Assembly: GCA_028095005.1 (NCBI GenBank)
Contig: CM051461.1
Location: 168,337,144-168,401,143 of the forward strand
Reading direction: 5' to 3'
Length of the DNA: 64,000 nt
Source of the DNA: Rhynchospora pubera
Taxonomy: Eukaryota; Streptophyta; Magnoliopsida; Poales; Cyperaceae
Shown here: positions 24,618-36,895 of the stretch, piece after piece
How positions within the stretch are numbered: the stretch's first letter is position 1
How the letters are laid out: each line of letters starts with the position of its first letter
Notes under the pieces: model-generated
What the model was told of the DNA's origin: nothing
Databases searched by the model: none
The model's input: the letters and a program-made list of their open reading frames with translations, nothing else
Translations under genes and position numbers: made by a program

Positions 24618-27299
24618 TCACTCAGACCAAAATTTGATGATGGCAGTGACGAAAGCTCGAATGGTATTCCATAAGGGGTTGTTATCAGCCTGTACTCTGT
24701 TCTTTTTGGCACTTTCCCTGTTACTGGAGGCATCCATTGAAATCTCACGAGTCAGAAAATCTAATTTAAGATAAGATTCGTGCCTCTGTAGGAGGTACTC
24801 ATTGATAGGAGTTATAGGGTTCAATTTCCGCCTAGAGCATACAAAACAACAAAAACAAAATTACACAATGGTAACAGCTACCCTGACAAAAATATCAGTA
24901 CTGGACAAGTACCACCCAAATTTACTAGACTGCTACCCTAACAAACTCCTACAGCTGTAAGCAAATATAATTTTTTACTCGGGGCTATTAACAAAGCACT
25001 AAGTGCAAAAGGCAACAATGGCAGACCAGCTTTCTGATTTAAAGGAACCTATATAAATAGAATGAAATAAAAGTTACCCTTTCGTTTTAGTGACGTCGTT
25101 CATTGTAGCTCCATGTTCAGTTTTTTGCACCTCGTCAAGGCTTTCTCCAGAACTTAGGTCCTTAAACTCAGGTTTAATTTCTGTATTCATGATAGCAGCA
25201 GGAGCTTTTACTTCAAGTAACTCCTGAAAGATAACAGAAAATTAAGAAAACAGAAAAGTAAAACTTCAAATAGGTACAATTCCAAACTCAGAACACAGAA
25301 ACAAAGGTTCGTGATTTTACCATTCACCAAGGAATACTGATTGTTATTGTGATTGGTAAAAAGAAACTAAAAAATTACCATTTCCTTCTCTTCTGCACCA
25401 GCTGAAGCAGACACACAATCATCCTCACTGTTCAAGGAACTATTGGCTCGTGGTAATGGGAACTGCTCTACCTCGACAACAGCCCGGACCATTTCAAACC
25501 TACCATCAGGGCCTGTACCTTCTGCCAACCCTATGTTTGAAGCAGGCTTGCTTTCATTAAGTGACTTTTTACCATTACTCTGTAAAATTTCACCTATCCC
25601 TTCCTTAATTTCAGAACTTGACTTTTCAATGGTCTCTGCTACTGACTCCTGAAGTTCCTCGTTTATGACAGATATTGGTAATTCAAGACCTATATTCAAA
25701 TCCATTGGCCTCAAAAATGAGCCAAACTTCTCCGATTTAGTATCATCAGAGAATTTCTCATTACTTTCCAAAACTTCACCCTTCACTTCATTATTGTCAG
25801 ATTCAGACTCATCCACAGTTTCCATTCTCTCTTCCATTACTGTCTCCTGGATATATCCACTTTCAGCAGACCTCGACCATTCCAAACCTCCACTTGAATC
25901 ACTAGTCTCTTCGTGTTCCATAAACGAGTCAACATTAATCACTTCATTAGAAGGTAAAGTAACATCAGCCTCTGAAATATAACCAATCTCTCCCTTGTCA
26001 GTTTCAATTTTCGTCGCATCCACGCTTTCTGATATCATGTTCCTTAGCGAGCTTTGGGTATCTCCATTTCCATCAAAATCACTTCCTAAAACATCATCAG
26101 TTGGTTTTATTCCTGTATTATTAATAGAAACTTCCTCATCTATGAAACTGCATTTTTTGTAATTCAATCCCTCCATTTGTTCTAAATTTCTCTCTTTTGA
26201 TACATCCAAGTTTAAGACTCCATTTTCAAACGAATTATTCTCCAAAAGCTCTAAGGTCTCATCAGAATCCTGATTTACTTGTGCAAGTATGTCGTTCTCT
26301 TCATTGCCAGTTTTGAACTGAAGCTCTGTGCCAGTATTAATATGACTATTCTCACATATTTCAGGCTGAATTGGAGCATCCTCTAAGGTAAGAGATTGCA
26401 TATCCAAGTCACCAGGGCCTAAAATTCTATTTTCTTGGATTATGTCTCGCACAATTTCTCGAACTGTGTAGAAAGAGCCCCCCACTTCCTTTTGAGTGAG
26501 TCTGAGAGAAGGAAAGCTGCCATTGTTTGTATTCTGGTAACTGAAAATAAATAATCACAGATAAGTTAAAAGAGAAATCTCGGAACATTGATTTTTATTA
26601 AACACTCTGGACTTGGCTCAGAAGAAAGAAAATAGAAAAAAAAATGTTTGAACAGGTCCCATATAGGATAAAAGTTGAATGGTTTATTGAAGAGTTAAAA
26701 ATTGTTTAATCAGAAGTGTAATGTGTATCCCGTAGAAGTTGGACAAGATGAGCAACAACAACAACTAAGCCTTTTGTCCCAAGCAAGTTGGGGTAGGCTA
26801 GAAAAGAAACCCAACAAGAGAACATTTTAACCCAAGCAAGTTGGACAAGATGAGCAATATAACTAAAAACATGGAAACATACCATCACCATTTGATACTC
26901 CATTACATTTTAAAAGCTCTATTTACCCTACCCCACAAATCTTTGTTACTCCAATAAATGAATGAAAGGGTAATTGTATTCTCAAAAGATCAGGAGATGA
27001 CGGTTTAGGGGTATATAAAACCTTTGCACTTCCTTAAGCTTAAACAAGTCACTTTAATACTTTTAATCATGATTGGTATTAATAAGGATTAATTGCTAAT
27101 ACTGAGGTTCTTCTCAGAGAAACTAAAAAAAAAATCATAAAGGTGGCAAGATAGGTTATTACTTGGTAATGAAAGTCTCAACCATGGCACGTCTATCTTC
27201 CTTTGACTTTCTGAGACGAGCCTTCTTCTCTTGTGATGAACAATGGCATCTTGTCAGTGCAAATCTCTGACTGGTACAAGTAATGCTTCCCGCTTGCAT
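24618..27299 (-). CDS. Conserved plant protein of unknown function with GGSFYTVREI motif
   Basis: Coding exons on the minus strand: 27299-27163, 26540-25379, 25223-25078, 24831-24618; 552 residues, phases consistent. The ATG at 27299 is preceded at once by an AG acceptor, so a non-coding first exon is likely upstream, with a donor-like GAG/GTAAGC near 27780. The N-terminus is basic and Ser/Thr-rich with few acids, so it could be an organelle transit peptide. A conserved block follows (about residues 40-85): AMVETFIT, then SFPSLRLTQKEVGGSFYTVR, then EIVRDIIQENRILGP. I recognise this block from plant proteins but know no function. Residues 90-435 are acidic and low-complexity (Glu/Ser/Asp/Asn). 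The C-terminus is again ordered-looking (NPITPINEYLLQRHESY; NPLWNTIRAFVTAIIKFW) with a short amphipathic or hydrophobic helix at the very end. Convergent with the synergin-like gene. Confidence 0.72.
26756..26837 (-). mobile_element. 5'-truncated SINE tail in intron 1 of the unknown-function gene
   Basis: An 82-bp insert between two copies of AAGTTGGACAAGATGAGCAA (26736-26755 and 26838-26857). On the minus strand it ends CTACCCCAACTTGCTTGGGA, then CAAAAGGCTTAG and (TTG)n. It therefore keeps only the 3' tail shared with the SINE at 20822 and the LINE at 32266. The 20-bp direct repeat shows it arrived by target-primed reverse transcription. Confidence 0.82.
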
Positions 27300-28901
27300 T
27301 CTTTCACAAATTGAAGGCAAATATATTAAACAAATATCAGTTTCATTATAGTACCAATTCAAAGATGCATTTCTAGGAAACGAAATGCCAAAAAAAAAAA
27401 AGAGACAAAAAATTAGCTAGAAAATGTGAAATAAATTAATGATACTCTCTGAATAATCTTTCAACATTTCATTATTCAGTTCACAAAATTCAACCATTTG
27501 GCTAACACACAATTCCGTGTCCTAAATTATGCTACTGGAGTTGAAACCAGGAAAATGGAAATATTTGAATTAATAAGCACTACATAGCAGGACTGACTGC
27601 ATTTTGAGACTGGACCATTAGCGTGCGTGTGGGCCCCACAACTCTTATTAGGTAAACGAATGCCCAAGGCGGCGCTTTATTTTAGAATGGGATTGATATA
27701 GAAGTGAGATGAGATCCATAAATGGTAGAATAAGAACAGAGAGAAATCTGGAAAGGAAAAAAAAATGGAGGTGGTGCTTACCTCGCCGTGAAAAGGACTG
27801 GAGATGCCTCCAGTTACAGTCGCCGAAAGTAAAAAGGTCTATCGCTAGCCCAATCGGTGAAATGGAGTGGAGTGTGGAGAAATGTTAGCAACTCCAATTC
27901 GAGTAGAAGAGCCAAAACCCTAGTGAAATGGAGAAATTTGAGATGGCGGACAGGCAAAAAGCCCAAAACCCTGGAACTAAGATTTGAGTCGGTTGTCACT
28001 TGGTCACTGGTCGCTTGTCCCGAACTATGACGTTTTGGCGCATATGCCCTTTCAAAATTTAGTCCTCCGTTTAGCAAATAAAATAAATTACAAGTAACAG
28101 TTTTTTTTTTTTGGAGTTTTTTCATTTGTGTTTGATGGTGAATTAAAGCGGAAAATGATATTTATCAAAGAATTTGAACTAGTATACAGATGAAAATGTT
28201 TTCAACTATATATATTAGATTTTATCTCAAGAATGATATAGTAATATTTGTTGTTGTGAATATGAACGTTATAAGAATATAATATAATACATTCGATGGT
28301 ACTTGATACTACAAAAATTTATTGTATTCTTTTTATTTATATATATTTAATGTAATAATCTTCGTTTGTAAATTAATACGAAAATGAAATTAATTATAAT
28401 ATTATTCAGAATAAAAGGATATTTAAAATAGTTAAGAGGAAATAACTAAAGTAATAATATGTATATGTATATATTAGTATAAAAGAGATAAATATGATGG
28501 CGTGACTTCATATAACTTTTTTTAGTTGCTAACAAAATTGGCGAAGTAAAAACATGTTTTAAGCCAATTGATTCATCTAACTTAACTATTGTTTCAGATA
28601 TTACACGTGGCAAGGACTTAGTTACTTAACTTGGCAAAGGGAAGCTTGTGCTCTTTTTGGAATATTATTGATGTTTTAAACACAAATAAAGTATAATTCA
28701 TAGTTTCATACTCACTAAAACACAATTAAATATTTGGTCAAAGACTAGAAAAAATTTGACAATCTTGTAGATTAAATTATACAAATATTTTCTTAAGAAT
28801 ATAACTTTAATTAAAATTGGTCTTTTATAAAGTTTCTATTTTAATTTAAAAACTTTTCAAATTTGGCTCGCAGTAAGCATGAAACATCATACCATTAGGT
28901 C

Positions 28902-29490
28902 TAGTTTGTTCTAAATACGTGCCGTGTCATGTCGTGTCTAAATATTTCACGTGCTGTGTCGTGCCGTGTCTAAATTTTAAGAGATGGACACGACACGCCT
29001 AAGGACACGGCACGCCTCGTGTCCTCGTGTCGTGTCGTGCCGTGTCTTCTTAAACGTGTCGTACCGTGTCGTGTCTGAACACGTTTGAATTTCATAAAAT
29101 ATAGTTATATACTTATTCTTATGGATGAACTAGACATTCAAACTATGAAATTATCCTTAAAAAATAGACAATATAAGAATTTTTTTTTATTATTTCGTAA
29201 TGTTTACTATCTTTGATCCTGATCATAAACTTGTTATGTCTCTTGGGTTGTGTCGTGCCATGTCTCGTGCAGTGTCGTGTCGTGTTTCGTGCCGTATCGT
29301 GTCGTGTCTAGACAATTCGCGTGTCGTGCCGTGCGGTGTCTATTCCATCAAAGTTGAACACGACACACCTAAAGACACGGCACGCTTAGTTTCGTGCCGT
29401 GCCGTGTCCGTGTTTTATCGTGTCATACCACCTTCGTACCGTGTCGTGTCGTACCGTGTTCAGACAGGCTGTGTTTTTTTTAGAACACTA
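28902..29490. mobile_element. hAT-like element made of CGTGTCGTGCCGTGTC repeats
   Basis: The ends TAGTTTGTTCTAAAT and TTTAGAACACTA form short inverted repeats. The two arms consist of degenerate repeats of CGTGCCGTGTCGTGTC and its complement around an AT-rich core. A 119-residue ORF inside (29200-29559) is just translated repeat. The duplication is unclear, although AGGTCT-like sequence lies on both sides. Confidence 0.6.
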
Positions 29491-31058
29491 GGTCTGACCA
29501 CATTTTATAAAGTCATAAAATCAGATACAATATTCCAAATACTATTTAAGACAAGATGAAAACTTTCACTTGTGCATATTATACAATAATGATCCTATTT
29601 TTGTGCATGCAAAGACACATTTTTGATGTTTTTAATCAATTGTAGCCTTATTTCAAACCGATATAATCTAAATATTATCTAAGATGAGATGAAATATTCA
29701 CTATTTCACTTGTCCGAAAATGGCATGAGTTTATAGTTTCAAATTTCTAGTGTCCTCAACATCATTTTTTTTTTAAATAAGCATGCTAAAAATCTAGTAT
29801 GTATACTAGAAATGGCTTGAGTTTTTATATTTTCCAAAATACGGAAATCTCCCAAAAATATATAATTCTATAGTACGGAGAGTAATTTTTCCAAAAATAG
29901 AAACGAAAGAGTAAAAACCTGGTTGAAAAGAAAACTAGAAAAGGGTGGAAAAGTGAGGGAATGTCAACACAGGTTATTAACCACCAGGATTTTGTAAATG
30001 TGCTTTTTAAGGCTCGAATTGGAGAATGCGATAAGCCGATAACTATTCTTCCTTTACAAAACAACTAATGATTCGTCCACAACCAATCCCAAATTGGAAG
30101 TCACGGTCAAGGTTTGTTTTGAGAGGAACTAAGGTCAATTTTACAAGAAGCATACGTCATTGATTAATGCTTGCGCGAGTACGCTTCATAATTAACGGTA
30201 TGTCCTGTTCAACTTCATGTATACAACACACATGAGACAAGAAACACGCATTGGCATTGATACAAGAAACGACAAAGACCTACTCAAGATTCACATTCTG
30301 TCCCGTGTAATTTGAGTTATTAATTATTTCGTAGCTTTGAACTTAATTAGCTGCTTACAGTCATATATGGATAAAGTTACAGGCATTGCGTCAAAATTTC
30401 CTATATTACGTTTCGATGTAATTTCAATGAATGATCTCCACCGTGCAAATCGGAATTAACAAACATTATTACAAAATGAAATATACATTTCTCGAAGTTT
30501 TATTGTACAAGAAAAATTGGATCATTATTGAAAGTTATAAAATGATGAAAAACTCAACAATGGCGAGATTTCATTTTTTCAATCATTTCTCAACAATCAT
30601 CTTTTTTATTTTATCGTTTATTTATGCAAGTCAACTTCCAGATATTTAGTAAAGTAAATTTCTTTCAATTCACTTATATAATGTTGTTCTTTACTCTTTA
30701 GTTCTAGTAATACTATAATAGAGTAAATAACTAATTTTTTATCAAAAAAAAAAAAATTTAGGCCAAACTTCCCATTTATTTTTTACTTTTTACAACGAAG
30801 AAGGTAATTTTTAAAAAGGACCATTCATATATGTAAGTTTCCATTAATATGAATTTTTTTTTCCATTTTTTTATTGGTTGGTAAAACCATTAATAATTCT
30901 AGGTTCAATAATTCCAGAGGTGTCCTTCCAAGGATATTGCAATCCCTTGCCTTGGGGACAATCACCTCTCTAATTAGCCAAACCAAATTAAAACTTACCG
31001 AAATTTCCTCAATCCAAAGTCCCACGCAAACTCCACCGCCTTCACAAACTTCGCTAGC

Positions 31059-31065
31059 TATAAAA
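31059..31065 (+). promoter_or_regulatory. Candidate TATA box of the armadillo gene
   Basis: TATAAAA lies 105 bp upstream of the ATG at 31170. That would place transcription start near 31090 with a leader of roughly 80 bases. The call rests on motif and spacing only. Confidence 0.45.
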
Positions 31066-31169
31066 CTGAGATATCTACCTCTACTGCATACAAACCCAAC
31101 TTCCGCAAGCAATCAGCAAGGCAACAACTAAGATAGCTAGACCTTAGTGTGCACTCTAGTTTCTCTTCT

Positions 31170-34100
31170 ATGGCCCACAATACAGCTAAACAAGCTGATG
31201 AAGACACATGCATCAAAGTCCAAATAATGGATCAAACAAGCCTCAACAGCTTACCATCGCCCTTCGAGCCGTATCAGGATTCGTCACCACACCCGAGCAA
31301 CAGCAATGGAGATGATATAAGCCCCGTGTCGACCAGGAATAGTGGTGGTCTTCATGACAGGGCACCGGAGAAGAAGCTGACAATATTTGCTCTCCAGTTA
31401 GCGGTGTTGGAGAAGGCGGCTAGTGGGCTAGGTACACTAGGATTTGTGTGGGCAACAGTGGTGCTGCTTGGTGGATTTGCGATAACGCTAGAAAAGAAAG
31501 ATTTCTGGTTCATTACAGTGATTTTGCTTATAGAAGGGACCCGCATCTTCAGCCGGAGCCACGAACTCGAATGGCAGCACCAAGCCACTTGGTATGTCAC
31601 AAAATGAGTATCACATATTTATGATGAAGCTTGTTCTATGTTAGGCTTTAATTCTTAGGTAATTCCCAATGCATACAAGTTTAATTAATTTCTACCGTAC
31701 GGCAAGTTGATGGTAACTACTTGATGCTATATTTGTCAAACAAAGGTGGTATCAAAATATATATAGTAACCTACCTAAATGCTAAAGCTATCTTATTATA
31801 AAACGGGAAAGGCAAAGCACTGTGTACAGGCTTATCCATTTTTAGCTAGCTAGTAGTCAGTAGTTATTCAACCGGCTAACCGTCCCAATTATCAGTTAAA
31901 AAAGAAAAAAATAAAAAAAACCGTCCCCATTTCATAATTTTTTTTCTATTGAATTTTCCATCTAAACTGCATCGATCTGTTTCTCAACTGGCGCATGCGC
32001 ATTAATTGAAGTGGCCAGTTCAATGCTTCCATTTAAGTTTGAGTCTGTGACCCTTATCTTTGTACATTCTTTTTTTGAAACATTATCTTTGTAGGACAAC
32101 CCCTCACAAAATATATATTTTGCACTAATTAGCCGCACCAATGCTAGTCCCCTAGCAGTGAATTTACAACGTTTGAACTAGAAAGACTCTGGTTCTGCTC
32201 ATTGTAGAGCTCATTGTAGTAAATCTGGTTTCCACTCCTAATACAAACCTTCCACTCCTGAAACATCTACAACAACAACAACAACAACAACAACAACTAA
32301 GCCTTTTGTCCCAAACAAGTTGGGGTAGACTAGAAAGAAACCCAACAAAAGAACACATCCAAGAACAAAAAAAAAATACAAAACATAAAAATACTAATAG
32401 TAAGACTAGCCATACTAATAATAATATCTCTAATAATAATAGTAATAGTAGAAACCTAGACCTCGACCGTGACCTAATAGAGGGACCTACAAACCTATGG
32501 CATCGCTCCTACCCCTAAGTTCCTACGTCATGGCTCCGGTACATGAATTGCTAACTTCCAAGCGCTCCTATCGATCGCCAACTCCTTGGAGACGTTCCAT
32601 TCTTTAAGGTCTCTTTTCACCGCTTCTTCCCATGTCAATCTTGGTCTCCCTCTCCCCCTCCGGGTGTTCTCGAAATGATTAAGAATTCCGATACGTACCG
32701 GTGCCTCTGGAGGTCTGCGTTTCAGACCTGAAACACAACAATTCAATTGGATAATTGTCTACACACAACAATTGGATAATTCAATATAGTTTAATCTCTT
32801 TAGCTCAATTTAAATTCGCAAAAGCTGATATGCCTCTTTTAAATCAATCTTCGTTAATAAAACATCTTGTTTTTTCTTGTTGAATAGGTCTTTAACCCGT
32901 CGGTCCAGCATCAGTGCGATCAAATCAAGGTCCCGGCTCCTTGTTGGATCTTTCAAATTCATCTTCAAACCCTTCTCACGCAACAGCTCAAACATTTCAA
33001 ATGACGTGCTTTCAAAGGGCGGTCAAAGGCTTGACCGATGCAATCCATTAAGGTCTGCTAGGTGCATTGGAGGTGCATGTGATATGCCACAGCTACAGCG
33101 CCTCCCTCATACTAGTTGGGTCTTCATCTCACGAAACATTAGCCGGCTCTTTTACTGGCTCCAGCTTCTCTCTGCCACGGCTTGTGTTGTTCTCTCTCTG
33201 ATGCGGCTAGTCGAACAGGAATTTGGCGAGTCAAAAGAGGCAAATCGTACCAATAGAAACTCTGCCTTAAATATCTTCTACAGTCTAGCATTTGCAGAGG
33301 CAATGTTGTTCCTTGCTGAGAAGGCATTCTGGGAATGGAAAGTGAGCTACTGCGGCTTGCTTGAACAAGTGAATAATGAGTGTCAACTTGGCCCGTCTGG
33401 GATGGTCTCAATTAGGCGATTCTTCTATGATGCATACTCTAAATGCGTGACAGGAAGCATTTTTGATGGGCTAAAAATGGATTTAGTCACATTTGCAGAA
33501 GAGCTCCTTGTTTCAACCTCACATGACGAACAATTGATCGGTGTAAGAATTTTACTGGCACTATCCACTCATCAACGCTTCTCTGATGGCACACTACGTA
33601 AGGTTGGCACATCAATGGTTATAATTGAGCGACTAATCGATATGCTAAATTGGAAAAATCCAACTGAGGAAGAGATAAGACATTCAGCAGCCATGATTGT
33701 ATCGAAGCTTGCCAGTAAGAAGCAGAATGCACTGCGTCTGGCAGGAATCCCTGGAGCAATGGAGTCAATCTCTTCTTTACTATACTCTGGTCCTGTAAGC
33801 CAAACACATGACTACAACTTCTCAGCTTTCAATCTATTGGGGCTGTTGATACTGAAGAAACTAGCAAATGATCATGACAACTGTGGGAAGATCGGCAACA
33901 CTCGCGGTCTACTTGACAAGATAATTGACTTCACAACCATTGGCCAAGGAATGCATTTGAAGGCCGTGAAGAGGTCGTTACAATTAGTGAAGATGCTTGC
34001 TAGCACAACTGGTCAAACGGGTTTGGTGTTCCGAAGGGAAATATCTGAGATTGTGTTTACCACCAGCAATGTCAGGAATGTACTACGCCATGGAGGAGAC

Positions 34101-35555
34101 CATCTAGAACTCCAGAGGCTGGGGTTAGAGGTATTGTTATAATCAACACATTACATTTAATTTAGTGCCTTAATCGTGAACTTCTTCACAAAAATAAATA
34201 AAACAAACAAAATTGACAAATTGACCCGTTCAACCCAAGATGCCCTTTATTTCCACTTGGGTCATTGCAATAACTTGGGAGAATGGGAGCTCGGCATAAA
34301 TTGTTCAATTTTTTTGGGTTAAATTTACACTTTATTTGGGCCCAATTAAGTCTATTCGAGCCCATATAAAATAGGGGGATCTATATTATGGGTCAGATAT
34401 ATAACAGAGGCAATCGTAGCCTCATATGCAGTGATTGTCAATTTTGTCCTCTGTTCGCACCACACTCAGCCACTTTTTAATCGCCTGTTTCGATGTATGT
34501 AACAAATCACTGTGAGGGTAAACTGAGAAAGTCTTGTTGATGATTTCATCTCCATCTAGTTATTGGATTCTAACAGAATGTTTTGTTATCTATTGATTTG
34601 TTGATCAAATTTTGATATGGTCCTTACTTTTCTTTCCTACTGTTAGTTCTGTTGAATGGTACTTATGCATAACATTACAGGTAGTGACAAACTTGGCTAT
34701 GGATGGAGCGGCACGGGAACGGATCGGAAGTACAGGTGGGATGGTGAAGGAGTTGCTTAGACTGTTCCTCCAACCAGGAATCACCCATGATCAAAATGCA
34801 GTGAGAGTAGAGGCGGGCGAGGCATTGGCCATGCTTGTGTTAGAAAATAAAGAAAACTGCAGAAGAGTACTCAAGGAAGAAAATGTTGTGGTGAAGTTTG
34901 TTGAGGCTCTAGAGGACCGCATCATATCTATCAATTCCTCTAGGATTTTGCGCAATTTGTGTGCTTTTGGTGCACTTGAGGGGTCTGCTCAGTTAACTGT
35001 CCTTGCTGGCTTTACTCTGGTAAGTAATATCCAAAGTTTTGCCTTTATATTTTAACGAAAGGTCTAAACATTTTTTCTCTCTTAGTGTTTCCTTTGATTT
35101 ATGTTTTCTTTTCTAATTTTTGTCAGGTTTTAAATGGCATCATGACAGAAAGAGTGAAACTAGTAGAGGTATCTCTTGGCCTTGCTGCTCAGATGCTTAA
35201 ATTCACAAGTCCTCGTGAATTAGATGAGGAGCTTCACAATGCTTGCATCTCAGATATCCATCTGGTGACCAGGCTGGTTCAAATACTGGCAAGCTACGAG
35301 TACCCGTCCATCAAAGTACCGCGAATTAGGCGGTTTGCAATCGAGCTTGCAATTGAGATGATGAGAGTGAACAACAAGAACTATGTGAGGCTGTTTACTC
35401 AAGCTGGAATGATCAGAGAGTTGAACCGAGTGGCAAATACAACATCCGAGCTCGAATGCTTTAACATTTTCTCTGGCAGTGTCGGGTTGAGCAAACATGA
35501 TGTTAACCTCGACTCGCTTGTTGACATGGCGTTGAAGTTAATGAGCACCATTTAA
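31170..35555 (+). CDS. Membrane-anchored armadillo-like repeat protein (plant ARM family)
   Basis: Exons: 31170-31591, 32888-34130, 34681-35019, 35127-35555; 810 residues with a GT-AG intron at every junction. The exon 1/2 junction falls inside the Trp codon of the family motif SHELEWQHQATW. I start at the first ATG, 31170; the in-frame codon at 31149 is GTG and is not used. The N-terminus is polar. Two hydrophobic segments follow at about residues 87-107 and 112-124 (GTLGFVWATVVLLGGFAITL; FWFITVILLIEG), and two more come early in exon 2 (FYWLQLLSATACVVLSL; IFYSLAFAEAMLFLAE). The remaining roughly 500 residues are Leu-rich helical repeats of armadillo type (for example EIRHSAAMIVSKLASKKQNA, VRVEAGEALAMLVLENKENC). 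The fold suggests protein-protein scaffolding at a membrane; partner and pathway are unknown. Intron 1 contains a LINE fragment. A poly(A)-like AATAAA lies at 35578. Confidence 0.85.
32266..32726 (-). mobile_element. 5'-truncated RTE-type LINE in intron 1 of the armadillo gene
   Basis: Inserted antisense to the gene and flanked by CCTGAAACA (32257-32265 and 32727-32735). On the minus strand it encodes only the C-terminal end of a reverse transcriptase polyprotein (about 32726-32528). The recognisable conserved parts are RRGRGRPRLTWEEAVKRDLK and the closing DRSAW ... HVPEP, typical of plant RTE LINEs. A 3' untranslated part of about 250 bp follows. It ends CTACCCCAACTTGTTTGGGA, then CAAAAGGCTTAG and a (TTG)n tail. 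The tail is shared with the SINE copies at 20822 and 26756. Inactive because it is truncated. Confidence 0.82.
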
Positions 35556-35906
35556 AAATATAGTATGATCCAACAGAAATAAAACTATTGGAAGTCCATA
35601 ATGCGATTTTTTATAATCATGCTCCAAGCTGGTTCCTGAAATTCGAGTTAAAAAAAATGTACAGACGCAATTGATTATTTTTTAATTCATTAGTTGGTAA
35701 ATACAAATTTATTTTCTAGTTTAATATGTTAAGGTCATATATATTATTTGTAAAGTTCAGAGTTGCTCAATGTATCATTAATTATGTTAAACTTAAGTCA
35801 AATAAATGTTTTGATACAAAACTTTAAATTGCATCTGGAATTTTTCACCATGGTACGTATAACAATCAAAACTTTAAATTAGTCAGTTAATTAACTCATG
35901 ATTAGA

Positions 35907-36046
35907 GGACGTGGATGGTCAGTGGCTCCGTCATTTTTTTAGAGGTAACGAGTTTAATTCCCGAGGATGCGAAAGAGGAATAAAATCAAAATTTTATTTC
36001 ATAAAGTGGACTATGTCTATAAATAAATAATCTTAATTTAAAAAAA
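35907..36046 (+). mobile_element. Old tRNA-derived SINE
   Basis: About 140 bp with a tRNA-like head: box A-like TGGTCAGTGGCTC and box B-like GAGTTTAATTCCC, the usual GTTCGATTCC having decayed. It ends in an A-rich tail (TTAATTTAAAAAAA). Flanking 16-mers TTAACTCATGATTAGA (35891-35906) and TTAACAAGTGATTAGA (36047-36062) agree at 13 of 16 positions, consistent with an aged target duplication. Unrelated in body to the SINE at 20822. Confidence 0.65.
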
Positions 36047-36157
36047 TTAACAAGTGATTAGAATCATCCTGCACTTCGTCATTATGTGCCTCTTCGTCCA
36101 TAAGCGTAGCCTCTTTTATGAGCAATAAAGATATATATCTGCTGTGATAATATTATA

Positions 36158-36301
36158 GGGTGCGTTTGGATAGGTGTGGGAACAAAGGAAGAAGGGAAGA
36201 AGTGGGAAGAAGTATTGAGAAGTGTGTAATTTTGTGAAGAGTTTGGATTGTTTATAATTTTTTTTCTTCTTCTTCTTTCTTCCAACGATCCAAACGCACC
36301 C
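36158..36301. mobile_element. Short MITE with GGGTGCGTTTGGAT ends
   Basis: 144 bp. The left end GGGTGCGTTTGGAT is the exact reverse complement of the right end ATCCAAACGCACCC. The arms are rich in GAAGAAG / CTTCTTC. Both sides are flanked by ATA, a possible 3-bp duplication of Harbinger type, though an 8-bp hAT origin is not excluded. Confidence 0.7.
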
Positions 36302-36895
36302 ATAGTGTATTATCTCGATTGTCAATTATAGATTTTATACTGATCTCAAATTTTTTTTCCCCTAAAAATCACATCTATGCCACACATTCGACCTTAACTG
36401 GAATTAGTAAAGGCAACTCTATACATTTGGAGTCATATTATCAAAAAAGAAAAAAAAAAGAATAAAGCTTTTGTCAATTTAATTTAACTAAAGTTGATTG
36501 TTTATTAATTATAAGATATATATGCAGAAATTAATAAATTAAATAAGTAATCAATTTTTTTGCCAATCTTATCTATCGTTGTATTCTATTTTTTTTCCCA
36601 TTGCATTTTAATGACAGCTTAATTTATTCTTAGTAACTGTTATTACGTACACTAATTACTTTAAAAAAAATGATTAATTCCTTTTTTTTTTTTGAGTAAA
36701 AAAATGGTTCAGTCATAGCTCATAAACGCATGAATGAAAAATTACAAACGTACCGCGCACTTTTGCAATTTCAGTATCAGGTAAGAGATTGCTTTTCCTT
36801 TCCATTGAGGCTTCCGTTCTTCCCTAGTCGGTCACCTCTCTCTCTCTTTCGCGCAATTTCTTACCTCTCTCCTTCTCCTTTCCGACCTGCGCTCA

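Larger units (their letters stand above)
27300..31169. other. Intergenic between divergent genes, one repeat-rich element
   Basis: The 27300-28000 part probably holds the first non-coding exon, leader and promoter of the minus-strand unknown-function gene. The 30850-31169 part holds the promoter and leader of the armadillo gene. Between them is AT-rich DNA with one transposon-like element (28902-29490). I recognise no coding gene or RNA gene here. Confidence 0.55.
35556..36895. other. Intergenic with a SINE and a small MITE
   Basis: Holds the 3' untranslated region of the armadillo gene (AATAAA at 35578-35583), an old SINE (35907-36046), a 144-bp MITE (36158-36301), and the promoter and leader of FBL4 up to the ATG at 36896. 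The leader just before the ATG is pyrimidine-rich (36790-36890). Confidence 0.55.

Noticed and set aside
25443..25982. Plus-strand ORFs of 69 and 105 residues
   Set aside because: Antisense shadows of the acidic exon of the unknown-function gene.
29200..29559. 119-residue ORF rich in Arg/Val/Ser/Cys
   Set aside because: It is a translation of CGTGTCGTGCCGTGTC repeats inside a transposon-like element and has no independent start context or family resemblance.
32877..32887. Start of the armadillo protein at an apparent open frame beginning 32877
   Set aside because: The codon there is TTG within the polypyrimidine/acceptor region; joining to exon 1 at 31591 restores the conserved EWQHQATW motif, so the real start is 31170.
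32810..32995. Minus-strand ORF containing KIDLKEAYQLLRI, reminiscent of a polymerase motif
   Set aside because: It overlaps exon 2 of the armadillo gene in antisense and runs through the intron-exon border; resemblance is too short to support a retroelement there.
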